Positions 1-6,881 of a stretch of 9,260 nucleotides of DNA are shown here, in pieces. The translations under genes were made by a program, and so were the position numbers. The DNA comes from Planctomycetota bacterium. GTDB taxonomy: Bacteria > Planctomycetota > PUPC01 > JABMSA01. The DNA is taken from positions 1 to 9,260 of the forward strand of contig JABMSA010000429.1 in assembly GCA_013202185.1 (NCBI GenBank). Direction: 5' to 3'. The notes beneath the pieces were generated by a model that worked only from the letters and a program-made list of their open reading frames with translations, did not search any database and was not told the DNA's origin. Every line of letters starts with the position of its first letter. The stretch's first letter is position 1.

Positions 1-2619
1 GATCAGAGCGGCTGCCCGTTGGAGGTGTTCGCGTGCGGCGGCGAGGGGATCTCCGGCCGCATCGTAGAGGGCGAGGGGGCTCCCGGGGTCGATGTCCTGC
101 GCGGCCAGCACGGCCCCGGCTTCGTGCATGGCCAGGATCAATCGGCAGCATTCGAGGTGGCAATCGCACTCGTAAAGCCGCATATGGTTGTCAACGCCGC
201 CGCGTGTGGCAATCTCGTAGGCTTCGTCGAGATCGCGCTGGGCGGAAGGGAAGTCGTTGCGGGCGCGGTGCAGTTCGGCGCGGGCCAGGAGACCGCGTGC
301 AAGACAGTCCTGCACTCCGGCCTCCCGCAGGCCGTCCACGGCCTGTTCCAGGTGGGCCGCAGCCTCACCAAGATCGCCGGTTCCTTCTTCGAGGATCGCC
401 AGCAGGAGAGCCCGCCCAAGCGTTAGGTGGTCCAGGGCAATTGTGAGTAGACTTAATCTCCCTTTCTCGGCCCACTCCAGCGTCTGAGCCGCTCGTTGCT
501 GCACCTCCCGGCATGCCCCCCGGGCCAGGATCAGATCGCAGTACTGAAAGCCCACCAACGAATAAAGGAGTGGATACTCCGGCTGTGTTTCTTTCTGGAT
601 CGCTTCGGCCTCGCGGAACACGACTTCGGCCTCCACCAGCCGACCTGCCTGGTGCAGGGCGTCGGCCAAGGCTGTGCGTTTAGACGATCTCTGAAAGGCG
701 TCGACGCTTTCGTCGGCGAATTTCACGCTCTGTTCGGCGTACTCGCGGGCTCGGGCCACATTGCCGAGGTGGAGGAACAGGTCGCTGAGGTTGCCGGCCC
801 TGATCGCCGCGCTTGTCCACTGCTCCTGTGCAATAGCGGCCTGCAGCGCCGCCTCGAAGGGCTGAACTGTCTCGGCCAGCCTGCCCAGCGCCTGGAGGCC
901 GGAGCCTGCCTCATTGAGAACAAAGCCCTTGGCGGCGTCTGTCAATTCGTCCACGGGCCGGCTCCAGGGATGCTCGAAGAAGCCGGAGAGGGCAGCTAAC
1001 TCGGCACCGAACGCGCCGAGCCTCCTCTTGCTATAGAACGCATTTCCTCTTTGTATCCTCCGCCTATAGACATCGCCCAGCGCTTCCTGATGCCGCCCCG
1101 CCTGGCAGCCGTGTGCCACGGCAAGAAACAAGGGCGCCATTTCTTCGAGTGTGTCGGGCAGATCCTTCTCGGGAAGGGCCTTGCAGTACTCGTAGAGTCG
1201 GTTGTGGCCTTCGCGCCAGGCCTGCGGATGCTCCGCCCTGAGCTTCTGTCCGAAATGCTCGCGGACGAGGGGGTGGCAATCGAAGTAGCCAGATTCTTCG
1301 TTGGCGAGGAGGCGCACGTCACGCAAATGTTTCAGAGCAAACTGCCATTCCGCTTCAGTCAAGCCGGCAAGCTGATCAGTCAGACTTGAGATGGGCGGGG
1401 CGGCGCGCACAGCCTCAATGGCTGCCGGCTCGGCGGGACGATCGAACAGGCCGAGCATCTGCAGGATCTGTAACTCCGGTTTGCCCAGGAACAATTGTTC
1501 GTAGCACGCCATAGCTCTGCGCGCGTGGCCACCGTGCTCCTCGTCAGCGGTCAGGTATGGAATCCTGTCGCGCCGACGGATGTCGCCTTCGTGGACGACG
1601 GCCAGGTAACGGCCCGTAAGCGTAAGTGCCAGCGCATGATTTCCCAACTCATTCGATGCCTCTTGGAGTTCCCTGTCGCTGCCTTTCACGCCGAGATGAC
1701 GCAGGTAGGCCACGCCGGCGTCGCTGGAGAGATGGTTCAGGTCGACCGATCGGACAGACACTTTCTGAAAACGCTCCAGGTCGGCCACAGGCAGGCGAGT
1801 GGTGACAACGCACAGCCCCGGGTTTCCGCGCGCCAACGCGCGCAACAGTGACTGCAACGCCGGTTCCTTGATGACGCCCACGGTCTGCGAGCCGGGCGGT
1901 TCCTGCAGCGGTTCCATACCGTCGAGCAGGAGCAGCGTGCGACGCTCCCGGACGAGTTTCGCCAGCCGCTCGCCCTTCTGCCAAGGCGAGGCCGTGCTTG
2001 CAGCCATCTCCTTGTCACCGAACCAGCGCAATGCCTCCGAGACGAATTGGTCGGCCGATGCTTGCTTTCCGGCCTCCGCGCCCTGGCTGTAAAACGACCA
2101 TGCAAAGACGCGCTCCGCCCCGCGCCAGCCCTCGGACTGCAGCCGGTTGATCTGCCACCAATCGACAAGCGCCGTTTTGCCCACACCGCCCCACGCGACG
2201 AAACTGACGATGTTGATGTCCGGATCGTCCCACGCCCTGTCCAACAGATCGATCATCTCTTCACGACCAAACAAAGCGGCGTCGACTTTCGGCCACGACT
2301 GGGAAAAATATTCCCTCACGGTTCCGGGAGGCGTCTGATCCACCACCGGTGGATAATGAAGAGAGGGGTGTTTATGAACCCAGGGATTGGCCTTGTATTC
2401 TCTGAGAGTCTTTGCACCCCATTTCTCATGATCCGCGCGTGCGTGGCAATTCGCACACAGGCATATCAAGTCTTCCGCTCTGTGTTGTTTTGACTCGCGC
2501 CAAGGTATGATATGGGCTATTTCGAGTGGACTGCTCGCGCCACACGTGGCGCAGCGATGCCCACTTTCGACTAGGATCTGTCTTTCAATCTCAGCAGGGA
2601 TGTCGGGTCGCTTGGCCAT
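1..2619 (-). CDS. HNH nuclease-STAND (NB-ARC-like) ATPase-TPR protein, C-terminus cut by window edge
   Basis: The frame is open without a stop from the ATG at 2619 to position 1 (873 codons visible); an in-frame TGA at 2634-2632 fixes the start, and GGGGAG lies 6 nt upstream. Residues ~15-67 form an HNH/McrA-type domain: Cys23-x2-Cys26, AHIIP with His36, and Cys55-x2-Cys58-His59, so zinc-binding and DNA-cutting are expected. Next comes a STAND NTPase: Walker A GGVGKT (144-149), Walker B LLLLDGME (229-236), sensor-1-like TTR (Arg275), a GLPL-like GNHALAL (326-332) and a winged-helix end with HPLVREHF (His449), in the place of the MHD motif. From ~500, and clearly from ~570 onward, there are helical TPR-like repeats. 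The ATPase-TPR core is familiar to me as a common bacterial family carrying varied N-terminal domains. By analogy with antiphage STAND proteins, the TPRs would sense a trigger and the ATPase oligomerise to activate the nuclease. That role is inferred; the architecture is seen. Confidence 0.9.
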   Translation of the reverse strand, partial: MAKRPDIPAEIERQILVESGHRCATCGASSPLEIAHIIPWRESKQHRAEDLICLCANCHARADHEKWGAKTLREYKANPWVHKHPSLHYPPVVDQTPPGTVREYFSQSWPKVDAALFGREEMIDLLDRAWDDPDINIVSFVAWGGVGKTALVDWWQINRLQSEGWRGAERVFAWSFYSQGAEAGKQASADQFVSEALRWFGDKEMAASTASPWQKGERLAKLVRERRTLLLLDGMEPLQEPPGSQTVGVIKEPALQSLLRALARGNPGLCVVTTRLPVADLERFQKVSVRSVDLNHLSSDAGVAYLRHLGVKGSDRELQEASNELGNHALALTLTGRYLAVVHEGDIRRRDRIPYLTADEEHGGHARRAMACYEQLFLGKPELQILQMLGLFDRPAEPAAIEAVRAAPPISSLTDQLAGLTEAEWQFALKHLRDVRLLANEESGYFDCHPLVREHFGQKLRAEHPQAWREGHNRLYEYCKALPEKDLPDTLEEMAPLFLAVAHGCQAGRHQEALGDVYRRRIQRGNAFYSKRRLGAFGAELAALSGFFEHPWSRPVDELTDAAKGFVLNEAGSGLQALGRLAETVQPFEAALQAAIAQEQWTSAAIRAGNLSDLFLHLGNVARAREYAEQSVKFADESVDAFQRSSKRTALADALHQAGRLVEAEVVFREAEAIQKETQPEYPLLYSLVGFQYCDLILARGACREVQQRAAQTLEWAEKGRLSLLTIALDHLTLGRALLLAILEEGTGDLGEAAAHLEQAVDGLREAGVQDCLARGLLARAELHRARNDFPSAQRDLDEAYEIATRGGVDNHMRLYECDCHLECCRLILAMHEAGAVLAAQDIDPGSPLALYDAAGDPLAAAREHLQRAAALI

Positions 2620-2625
2620 CCTGGT

Positions 2626-2631
2626 CTCCCC
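2626..2631 (-). promoter_or_regulatory. Ribosome binding site of the HNH-STAND gene
   Basis: On the minus strand the bases read GGGGAG, ending 6 nt before the ATG at 2619. This good Shine-Dalgarno match, with an in-frame stop just upstream, decides the start codon. Confidence 0.7.
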
Positions 2632-2648
2632 TCATTTGAGGAATCCAT

Positions 2649-2677
2649 ATTGTATGGCAAGAAGCCGCACTTGTTTA
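2649..2677 (-). promoter_or_regulatory. Candidate sigma70-like promoter for the HNH-STAND gene
   Basis: Read on the minus strand, TAAACA (2677-2672) lies 17 nt before TACAAT (2654-2649). These match the -35 consensus at 4 of 6 positions and the -10 consensus at 5 of 6. The expected start point would leave a leader of roughly 20-25 nt before the ATG at 2619. The surrounding bases are AT-rich compared with the genes. The -35 match is modest, so this is only a candidate. Confidence 0.35.
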
Positions 2678-2757
2678 ATCGTAAATGATCCAGAGTCGAA
2701 ATGCAAGGCCTTTTTGTTTTTCCTGAATCCCTCCCGCCGCGCGGAGCCGGGAACTGC

Positions 2758-2786
2758 TTGATCCGGCGGGCGATATCGTGTATGAT
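2758..2786 (+). promoter_or_regulatory. Sigma70-like promoter for the exported-protein pair
   Basis: TTGATC (2758-2763) and TATGAT (2781-2786) are separated by exactly 17 nt. They match the -35 consensus at 4 of 6 and the -10 consensus at 5 of 6. Transcription would start near 2793, leaving a leader of about 120 nt before the start at 2914. That leader contains the GAC/GAG tract and a perfect hairpin. The call rests on consensus match and position only. Confidence 0.5.
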
Positions 2787-2814
2787 CGGGGGTAGGAAAG
2801 TTCGAAGAAAGATT

Positions 2815-2900
2815 CGGATCGACGACGAGGACGACGACGAGGACGAGAATGACGAGCGAAGACGCTCGTCGAAGAACACGGATCGACGAGGACGACACGA
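2815..2900 (+). repeat. GAC/GAG low-complexity tract in the 5' leader
   Basis: This stretch is built almost entirely from short GAC, GAG and CGA units, with very few pyrimidines other than C. The segment GGATCGACGA occurs near both ends (about 2816 and 2880), each time followed by more GAC/GAG units. It lies between the predicted promoter and the signal-peptide start of the first exported protein. It stays open in the downstream frame, but would encode only an acidic/arginine-rich low-complexity extension, so it is treated as untranslated leader. A related (GAC)n tract lies at 8186-8199. Confidence 0.6.
2851..2870 (+). promoter_or_regulatory. Perfect 8-bp hairpin in the leader
   Basis: GACGAGCG (2851-2858) and CGCTCGTC (2863-2870) are exact reverse complements around the 4-nt loop AAGA. 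In the transcript it would sit about 43 nt before the start codon at 2914. No U-run follows, so it is not an intrinsic terminator. It could stabilise the mRNA 5' end or bind a regulator; the pairing is seen and the role is unknown. Confidence 0.45.
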
Positions 2901-2913
2901 GAGAAGAATGCAG

Positions 2914-3711
2914 ATGAAGGTGATCCACCTTTTGGTGTTGAGCGCGGCTTTGATGCTGCCGGCACGCCTGGCCGGCGGGGCCGAAAAGGAAGGCACGCTG
3001 ATGCGCTGGAAGTTTCCGGCGGCGGTGCGCTATGTTTACGAATATTCCGACGAGCAGACCATCGTGTTCGGCGACGGCAAAGACGCGGACGATGACGCCA
3101 CATCCCCTGTGGCCAGGAGCAGCGGGCCCCTGGTCATCAGCGACGGCGATGTGGCAACGCTCAGCCTCACTAAGAAGGTGACGCCGTTGGGCCTAATGGC
3201 CGATGTGCCGCCGACCGAAGAGAAGGTCAGCTACAGGCTGCTGCCCGGCGGCACGTGCCTGAAAGAAGGCTCCGACCTGGAAGAAGCCCCGGGCATACCG
3301 TTTTTCTTCCTGCCACGGCGGCGCCTGCCGCCCGACGAGCCGGTGGAAGAGCACTTTGCCCTGGAGCTTTTCTCGGGGCTGGGAGATCCGCCCCTGGAGG
3401 GCAACACAACGTTCACGCACCTTGGCACGGAGAAGGTGAACGACATGGAGTGCGTGAAATACCGCGCAGCCTGCAGGCTGCGGTCCGAGCGTGGCAAGAA
3501 ATCGCGCGGCCTCGATTGCGACCTCGACGCCGTATTTGCCCACATGGGAGGGTATTTTATTTCTGTGGATCAGAAGTTGATAATGACCCACAATAACCCG
3601 TCGGCGAGTGAGGGCGGGATAATCCACGTACCTGAGAAGTTCAGTTTCATCTCCAGGATTTTGCTTCGGCTGAAATCGGTGGAGGACGTCCCGAGCGAGA
3701 ATGAGAAATAA
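2914..3711 (+). CDS. Exported protein of unknown function, first of a tandem paralogue pair
   Basis: The product is 265 residues. It starts with a classic signal peptide: Met-Lys, a hydrophobic core to about residue 16, then a likely cleavage after LAGGA (residues 19-23), so it is probably periplasmic or secreted. I chose the ATG at 2914 because GAGAAG lies 7 nt upstream and the signal peptide then starts normally. The ATG at 2908 is also possible; the open frame back to 2701 would bury the signal peptide behind low-complexity sequence. The mature part resembles the next gene: LMRWKF then YVYEY near the N-terminus, MECV and GGYFISV in the C-terminal third, and a closing LLRLKSVEDVP. The predicted fold is beta-rich. 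I see no catalytic motif or lipobox and do not recognise a named family; a DUF6263-like assignment is a guess. It is followed after 34 nt by its paralogue, probably on the same mRNA. Confidence 0.8.
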   Translation: MKVIHLLVLSAALMLPARLAGGAEKEGTLMRWKFPAAVRYVYEYSDEQTIVFGDGKDADDDATSPVARSSGPLVISDGDVATLSLTKKVTPLGLMADVPPTEEKVSYRLLPGGTCLKEGSDLEEAPGIPFFFLPRRRLPPDEPVEEHFALELFSGLGDPPLEGNTTFTHLGTEKVNDMECVKYRAACRLRSERGKKSRGLDCDLDAVFAHMGGYFISVDQKLIMTHNNPSASEGGIIHVPEKFSFISRILLRLKSVEDVPSENEK

Positions 3712-3730
3712 CGGCCGCGTCCGTCGCAAG

Positions 3731-3736
3731 AAAGGA
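3731..3736 (+). promoter_or_regulatory. Ribosome binding site of the second exported protein
   Basis: AAAGGA lies 9 nt before the ATG at 3746. It supports that start over the in-frame ATG at 3701, which overlaps the previous gene and would add a basic 15-residue extension before the signal peptide. Confidence 0.6.
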
Positions 3737-3745
3737 ACACACATA

Positions 3746-4567
3746 ATGAAAAAGATACGATTTCTGGCCGTTTTGGCCGTTGCCCTGGTTGTGGTCGCAC
3801 CCCTGCATGCCCGAGCCGGGGAAGAGTCCGTTTTGATAAAGTGGAAGTTTGTGCCGGGCAAGCAGTACGTTTACGATTACGAGCAGGTGGTGGTCACTGC
3901 GGGCACCCACGCCGACGGCAAGGACGAGGGCTCGGTGAATGGCGCCGGCACCATCACCATCGTCTGCGGCGACAAGCAGACCACGATGCATGTTCAAGTG
4001 AAAATAACAGGCGGCATGATGAACGGCGAGGAAGCACCCGCGGAGATGATAGCCGAGATGCCTCCGCTCGACGTCAAACTGCGGATGCTGCCCGACGGCA
4101 CTATCGGGCGGGCCGAGCACGCCGGCGGCGGAAGCATGCAACTGCTGACCGAGCTGCTGTTTCCTGTGCCGCCCGGGCCGCTGACGCCGGGAAAAGCGAT
4201 CGAGCAGGAAGGCGTCACGTTTTCCATGGGCCCCCTCAACCTCAAGGGAAAGGGTAAGTTCGAATACAAGGCTCCCGTGAAGGCAAACGGGATGGGCTGC
4301 GTGCTGTATGATGTTTCTTACGACACCGCCCATCAGGAGGGCGCGGGCGACGACATCGACGGGTCGATGAAGCTCAAGGCCGACTCGAAGGTGGTCTTTG
4401 CTCCCGATGCAGGATACTTCATCTCCGTGAAGAGCCGCAGCGAAATGAAAATGACTACAACGAGCCCCATGCACGGCGACGAGATGACCATAACAATGCA
4501 CAACACCGTCTCGCTGCGCCTGAAGGCCGTGGAGGACGTCCCGAAGGAGGACCAGGCAGAGGAGTGA
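3746..4567 (+). CDS. Exported protein of unknown function, second of a tandem paralogue pair
   Basis: The product is 273 residues. Its signal peptide has a KKIR n-region, a long Leu/Ala/Val core and a likely cleavage after HARA (residues 21-24), which places the protein outside the cytoplasm. The mature part begins LIKWKF...YVYDYEQ and ends LRLKAVEDVP, matching the previous gene at both ends; the GYFISV block is shared too. The middle differs, being richer in Met (MHVQVKITGGMMNGEE and later MKMTTTSPMHGDEM) and in Gly/Pro. A 16-base identity covering the VEDVP codons (3679-3694 and 4529-4544) also supports descent from one gene. No enzyme motif is visible. The 34-nt spacing and absence of a promoter or terminator between them suggest co-transcription. 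Function is unknown. Confidence 0.85.
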   Translation: MKKIRFLAVLAVALVVVAPLHARAGEESVLIKWKFVPGKQYVYDYEQVVVTAGTHADGKDEGSVNGAGTITIVCGDKQTTMHVQVKITGGMMNGEEAPAEMIAEMPPLDVKLRMLPDGTIGRAEHAGGGSMQLLTELLFPVPPGPLTPGKAIEQEGVTFSMGPLNLKGKGKFEYKAPVKANGMGCVLYDVSYDTAHQEGAGDDIDGSMKLKADSKVVFAPDAGYFISVKSRSEMKMTTTSPMHGDEMTITMHNTVSLRLKAVEDVPKEDQAEE

Positions 4568-4775
4568 TCCTCGCCTCGGCCTCGCGCATGCTCTGCCGGA
4601 ATCCCCGTCACAACTCATCGTTCAAGCGCGGGCGCCGGCCCTCGGGCTATGCGTGCGACGGCCTCATCATTGGAGGATTGTCTTTTGTTCCGCGCCGTTG
4701 AACCGGTAGCATGTTGATGAGACTGAACCAAGATTCCGAACCGCATGTCGCCTCTCTCATTCGCGCTCTGGTGAG
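4568..4775. other. Intergenic spacer before the kinase operon
   Basis: This 208-base gap holds the possible leader ORF listed separately. I found no strong -10/-35 pair; the best is a weak TTGTTC-16 nt-TAGCAT just before 4711. I also found no sigma54-like GG/GC element and no T-tailed hairpin to end the exported-protein transcript. The kinase promoter therefore remains undefined. Confidence 0.4.
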
Positions 4776-4779
4776 ATGA
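4711..4779 (+). other. Possible 22-codon leader ORF ending on the kinase start codon
   Basis: From the ATG at 4711 (with a second ATG at 4717) a short frame runs for 22 codons. Its TGA (4777-4779) overlaps the kinase ATG (4776-4778) as ATGA. Such overlap can couple translation, and the kinase itself has only a GGTGAG directly abutting its start, at poor spacing. However, no clear Shine-Dalgarno precedes the short ORF and its peptide has no recognisable character. It may be chance. Confidence 0.2.
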
Positions 4780-6881
4780 GAATAAGCATACCACTCAAGC
4801 TCGCCGGCACGCTGATCCTTGCCACCGCCATTCCACTGGCGATAGCCGTAACGCTGGCATGCTATTACATCACCACGCAGCAGCACGAGCGGGCCGGGCA
4901 AGGCACCCGGGAATGCGCACGCGATGCGGCCAACACCGTCGATTCGACGCTGCGATCCCTTTCAACACAGATCGAGCAGATCGCAGCTAACCCCACAGTG
5001 CTGGATTACCTCGGAGAACGCAAGAAACGCGGTGATCAGACGGAGCAGACGCAGGTGGACTGGGCCGCGCTGCAAAATGATGATGAGCCGCTGCGCTCGG
5101 TGCTGAACAACAAAGTGGCCGAGCAGGCCAGGACGCTTGTCGAGCACGAACCCGCAATTGTGTCGCTCGTTGTTGTGACGCCGCCCTGCAATGTGGTCGC
5201 GGCAAGCAGCAGGCCCGGAGCCGGCCGGCAGTGCCCGTCGGGCGACGCCGATGGCAACTTCAAGTCCGTAGTGAGCGTTGAAACAGAAGAAAGCACCGGC
5301 AAGGCGGTCCTCACCATCGCCGGCAGGATCGAGTGCCCGATGATGGGTTTCCTGGGGCACGCCGTAGCGGTGCTAAACACACAGCGGGTATTGGGGCCGG
5401 CAAAAGCCAGGGTGGGGCGGTTATTTGCAGATGAAAACACCGCCGGCGCCCGCCTCGACATAGTATGGGGCAATGAGGTGATCTCATCGACCAGGCCGCA
5501 CGGCGCTGGAAGCATGATAGATGCTGCGAAACTCGCAGCCGTGATGAAACCGCCCGGCTGGAGCCTGGAAAAAGCCAAAGACGGCAAGCCGGAGTTTCTG
5601 AGCGTTCGCAAGGTGAAGCTGCCCGGGCGCCAAGCCGGCCTCACCATCGTGGTGGGGCAGAATGCAAGCGCAGCCCTGGCCGAAATGACCGAGCATATCG
5701 GCGTTATTGTGGTCTTCGGCGGCGTGAGCATAGTCATGTTTTTCTTTATCGGGCTCTACGCATCACACCGGCAGGTAGTTGTGCCTATCAAGCGGCTGAT
5801 CCGTGGCGCCCGCACGTTTGCCGACGGCGACCTTGCCTACCGCATCGAGCCTCATCATCCGCATCCGGCGGCCAGCAGCCCGGTGCCGGCCGACGACGAG
5901 CTCGACGACCTGGCCAACGAGTTTAACCGCATGGCCGACGCCGTGATGAAAACGCAGTCCAGCCTCGAGGAAAAAGTTGCACGGCGCACAGCCGAGCTTG
6001 CCGAAGAGAACAGAAAGGCCGTTGAAGCCCGGGCACAACTCGAGGAGGCCATGGCGCAGCTTCAGGAAACGCAGATAAACCTGATCCAGACCGAAAAGCT
6101 GGCCTCGCTGGGGCTGCTGGTGGCGGGGGTCGCACATGAAATCAATAATCCCCTGTCGTTCATTCTCAACAACCTCTCGGTGATCGAGCGCGACTACCGC
6201 GCGATCATGGACATTCTGCTGAAGTACAGGCGGCTGCGGCAAGCCGGCGATTTCGACCGGGCCGAAGTGCGGCGCATCGGAGAGATGGAAGAGGATCTGG
6301 ACGTCGGTTACCTCGAGAAAAGCGTCGACCGCATCTTCTCGAGCACGCTCAACGGCCTGAACCGCGTAAAGGCAATAGTTGTCGATCTGAAAGACTTCTC
6401 GAGGCTGGAAGAGCAGGAGGCGGAAGACCTCGACGTTGAGCAGGCGCTGGATACAACCCTCGAACTGGTCGGCTATCACCTTGTATCGGCAGGCATAGAT
6501 GTTGTTCGAGAGTATGGTGTGGTGCCGATGGTACGCTGCTCCGCCGGCCGGCTCAACCAGGTGTTTCTCAACCTGATAATGAACGCCATCCAGGCCATGC
6601 CGCTCGGCGGTACCATCGTGCTGCGCACGTTGGTGGAAAAAGGGCGGGTAGTCATAAGGATAGTCGACACCGGCCACGGCATCGCACCGGAACACATGCC
6701 GAAGATATTCGATCCGTTCTTCAGCACAAAACAGCAAGGCCAGGGAACCGGCCTCGGCCTGAGCGTAAGCTACGGTATCGTGCGCGAACACGAAGGCTCC
6801 ATCGACGCGGAAAGCGAGCCCGGCGAAGGAGCAACATTCACGATAAGCCTGCCGCTGCGCGGCACGGAGAAACATCGATGA
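4776..6881 (+). CDS. Membrane sensor histidine kinase (HAMP-coiled coil-HisKA-HATPase)
   Basis: The product is 701 residues. It has a first membrane helix at ~8-30, an extracytoplasmic region of about 275 residues resembling a Cache-type sensor (low certainty, ligand unknown) and a second helix at ~308-329. A HAMP domain follows with the conserved Pro337 and GDLAYRI. A coiled coil at ~385-445 leads to the H-box AGVAHEINNPL, with His454 as the autophosphorylation site. The ATPase domain shows an N-box with Asn603, G1 as DTGHGI (Asp631), the F-box FDPFFSTK and G2 as GQGTGLGL (655-662), so the kinase looks fully active. The HAMP connector carries an unusual His/Pro-rich insert (359-372). The ATG is the only sensible start, although its Shine-Dalgarno is poorly placed. 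The stop overlaps the next gene's ATG, which indicates an operon and a likely phosphotransfer partner. The kinase class is seen directly; signal and target are not. Confidence 0.95.
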   Translation: MRISIPLKLAGTLILATAIPLAIAVTLACYYITTQQHERAGQGTRECARDAANTVDSTLRSLSTQIEQIAANPTVLDYLGERKKRGDQTEQTQVDWAALQNDDEPLRSVLNNKVAEQARTLVEHEPAIVSLVVVTPPCNVVAASSRPGAGRQCPSGDADGNFKSVVSVETEESTGKAVLTIAGRIECPMMGFLGHAVAVLNTQRVLGPAKARVGRLFADENTAGARLDIVWGNEVISSTRPHGAGSMIDAAKLAAVMKPPGWSLEKAKDGKPEFLSVRKVKLPGRQAGLTIVVGQNASAALAEMTEHIGVIVVFGGVSIVMFFFIGLYASHRQVVVPIKRLIRGARTFADGDLAYRIEPHHPHPAASSPVPADDELDDLANEFNRMADAVMKTQSSLEEKVARRTAELAEENRKAVEARAQLEEAMAQLQETQINLIQTEKLASLGLLVAGVAHEINNPLSFILNNLSVIERDYRAIMDILLKYRRLRQAGDFDRAEVRRIGEMEEDLDVGYLEKSVDRIFSSTLNGLNRVKAIVVDLKDFSRLEEQEAEDLDVEQALDTTLELVGYHLVSAGIDVVREYGVVPMVRCSAGRLNQVFLNLIMNAIQAMPLGGTIVLRTLVEKGRVVIRIVDTGHGIAPEHMPKIFDPFFSTKQQGQGTGLGLSVSYGIVREHEGSIDAESEPGEGATFTISLPLRGTEKHR

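Noticed and set aside
19..1389. Several plus-strand frames across the left part
   Set aside because: They lie opposite the continuous HNH-STAND-TPR frame, whose motifs and repeats are unmistakable; none has recognisable content.
2678..2706. Alternative minus-strand promoter TTGCAT-17 nt-TACGAT
   Set aside because: It matches the -35 consensus at only 3 of 6 and the -10 at 4 of 6, weaker than the closer candidate at 2649-2677.
2701..2913. In-frame upstream extension of the first exported protein from the ATG at 2701
   Set aside because: It would put about 70 low-complexity, acidic and basic residues before a normal signal peptide, and the predicted promoter lies inside it.
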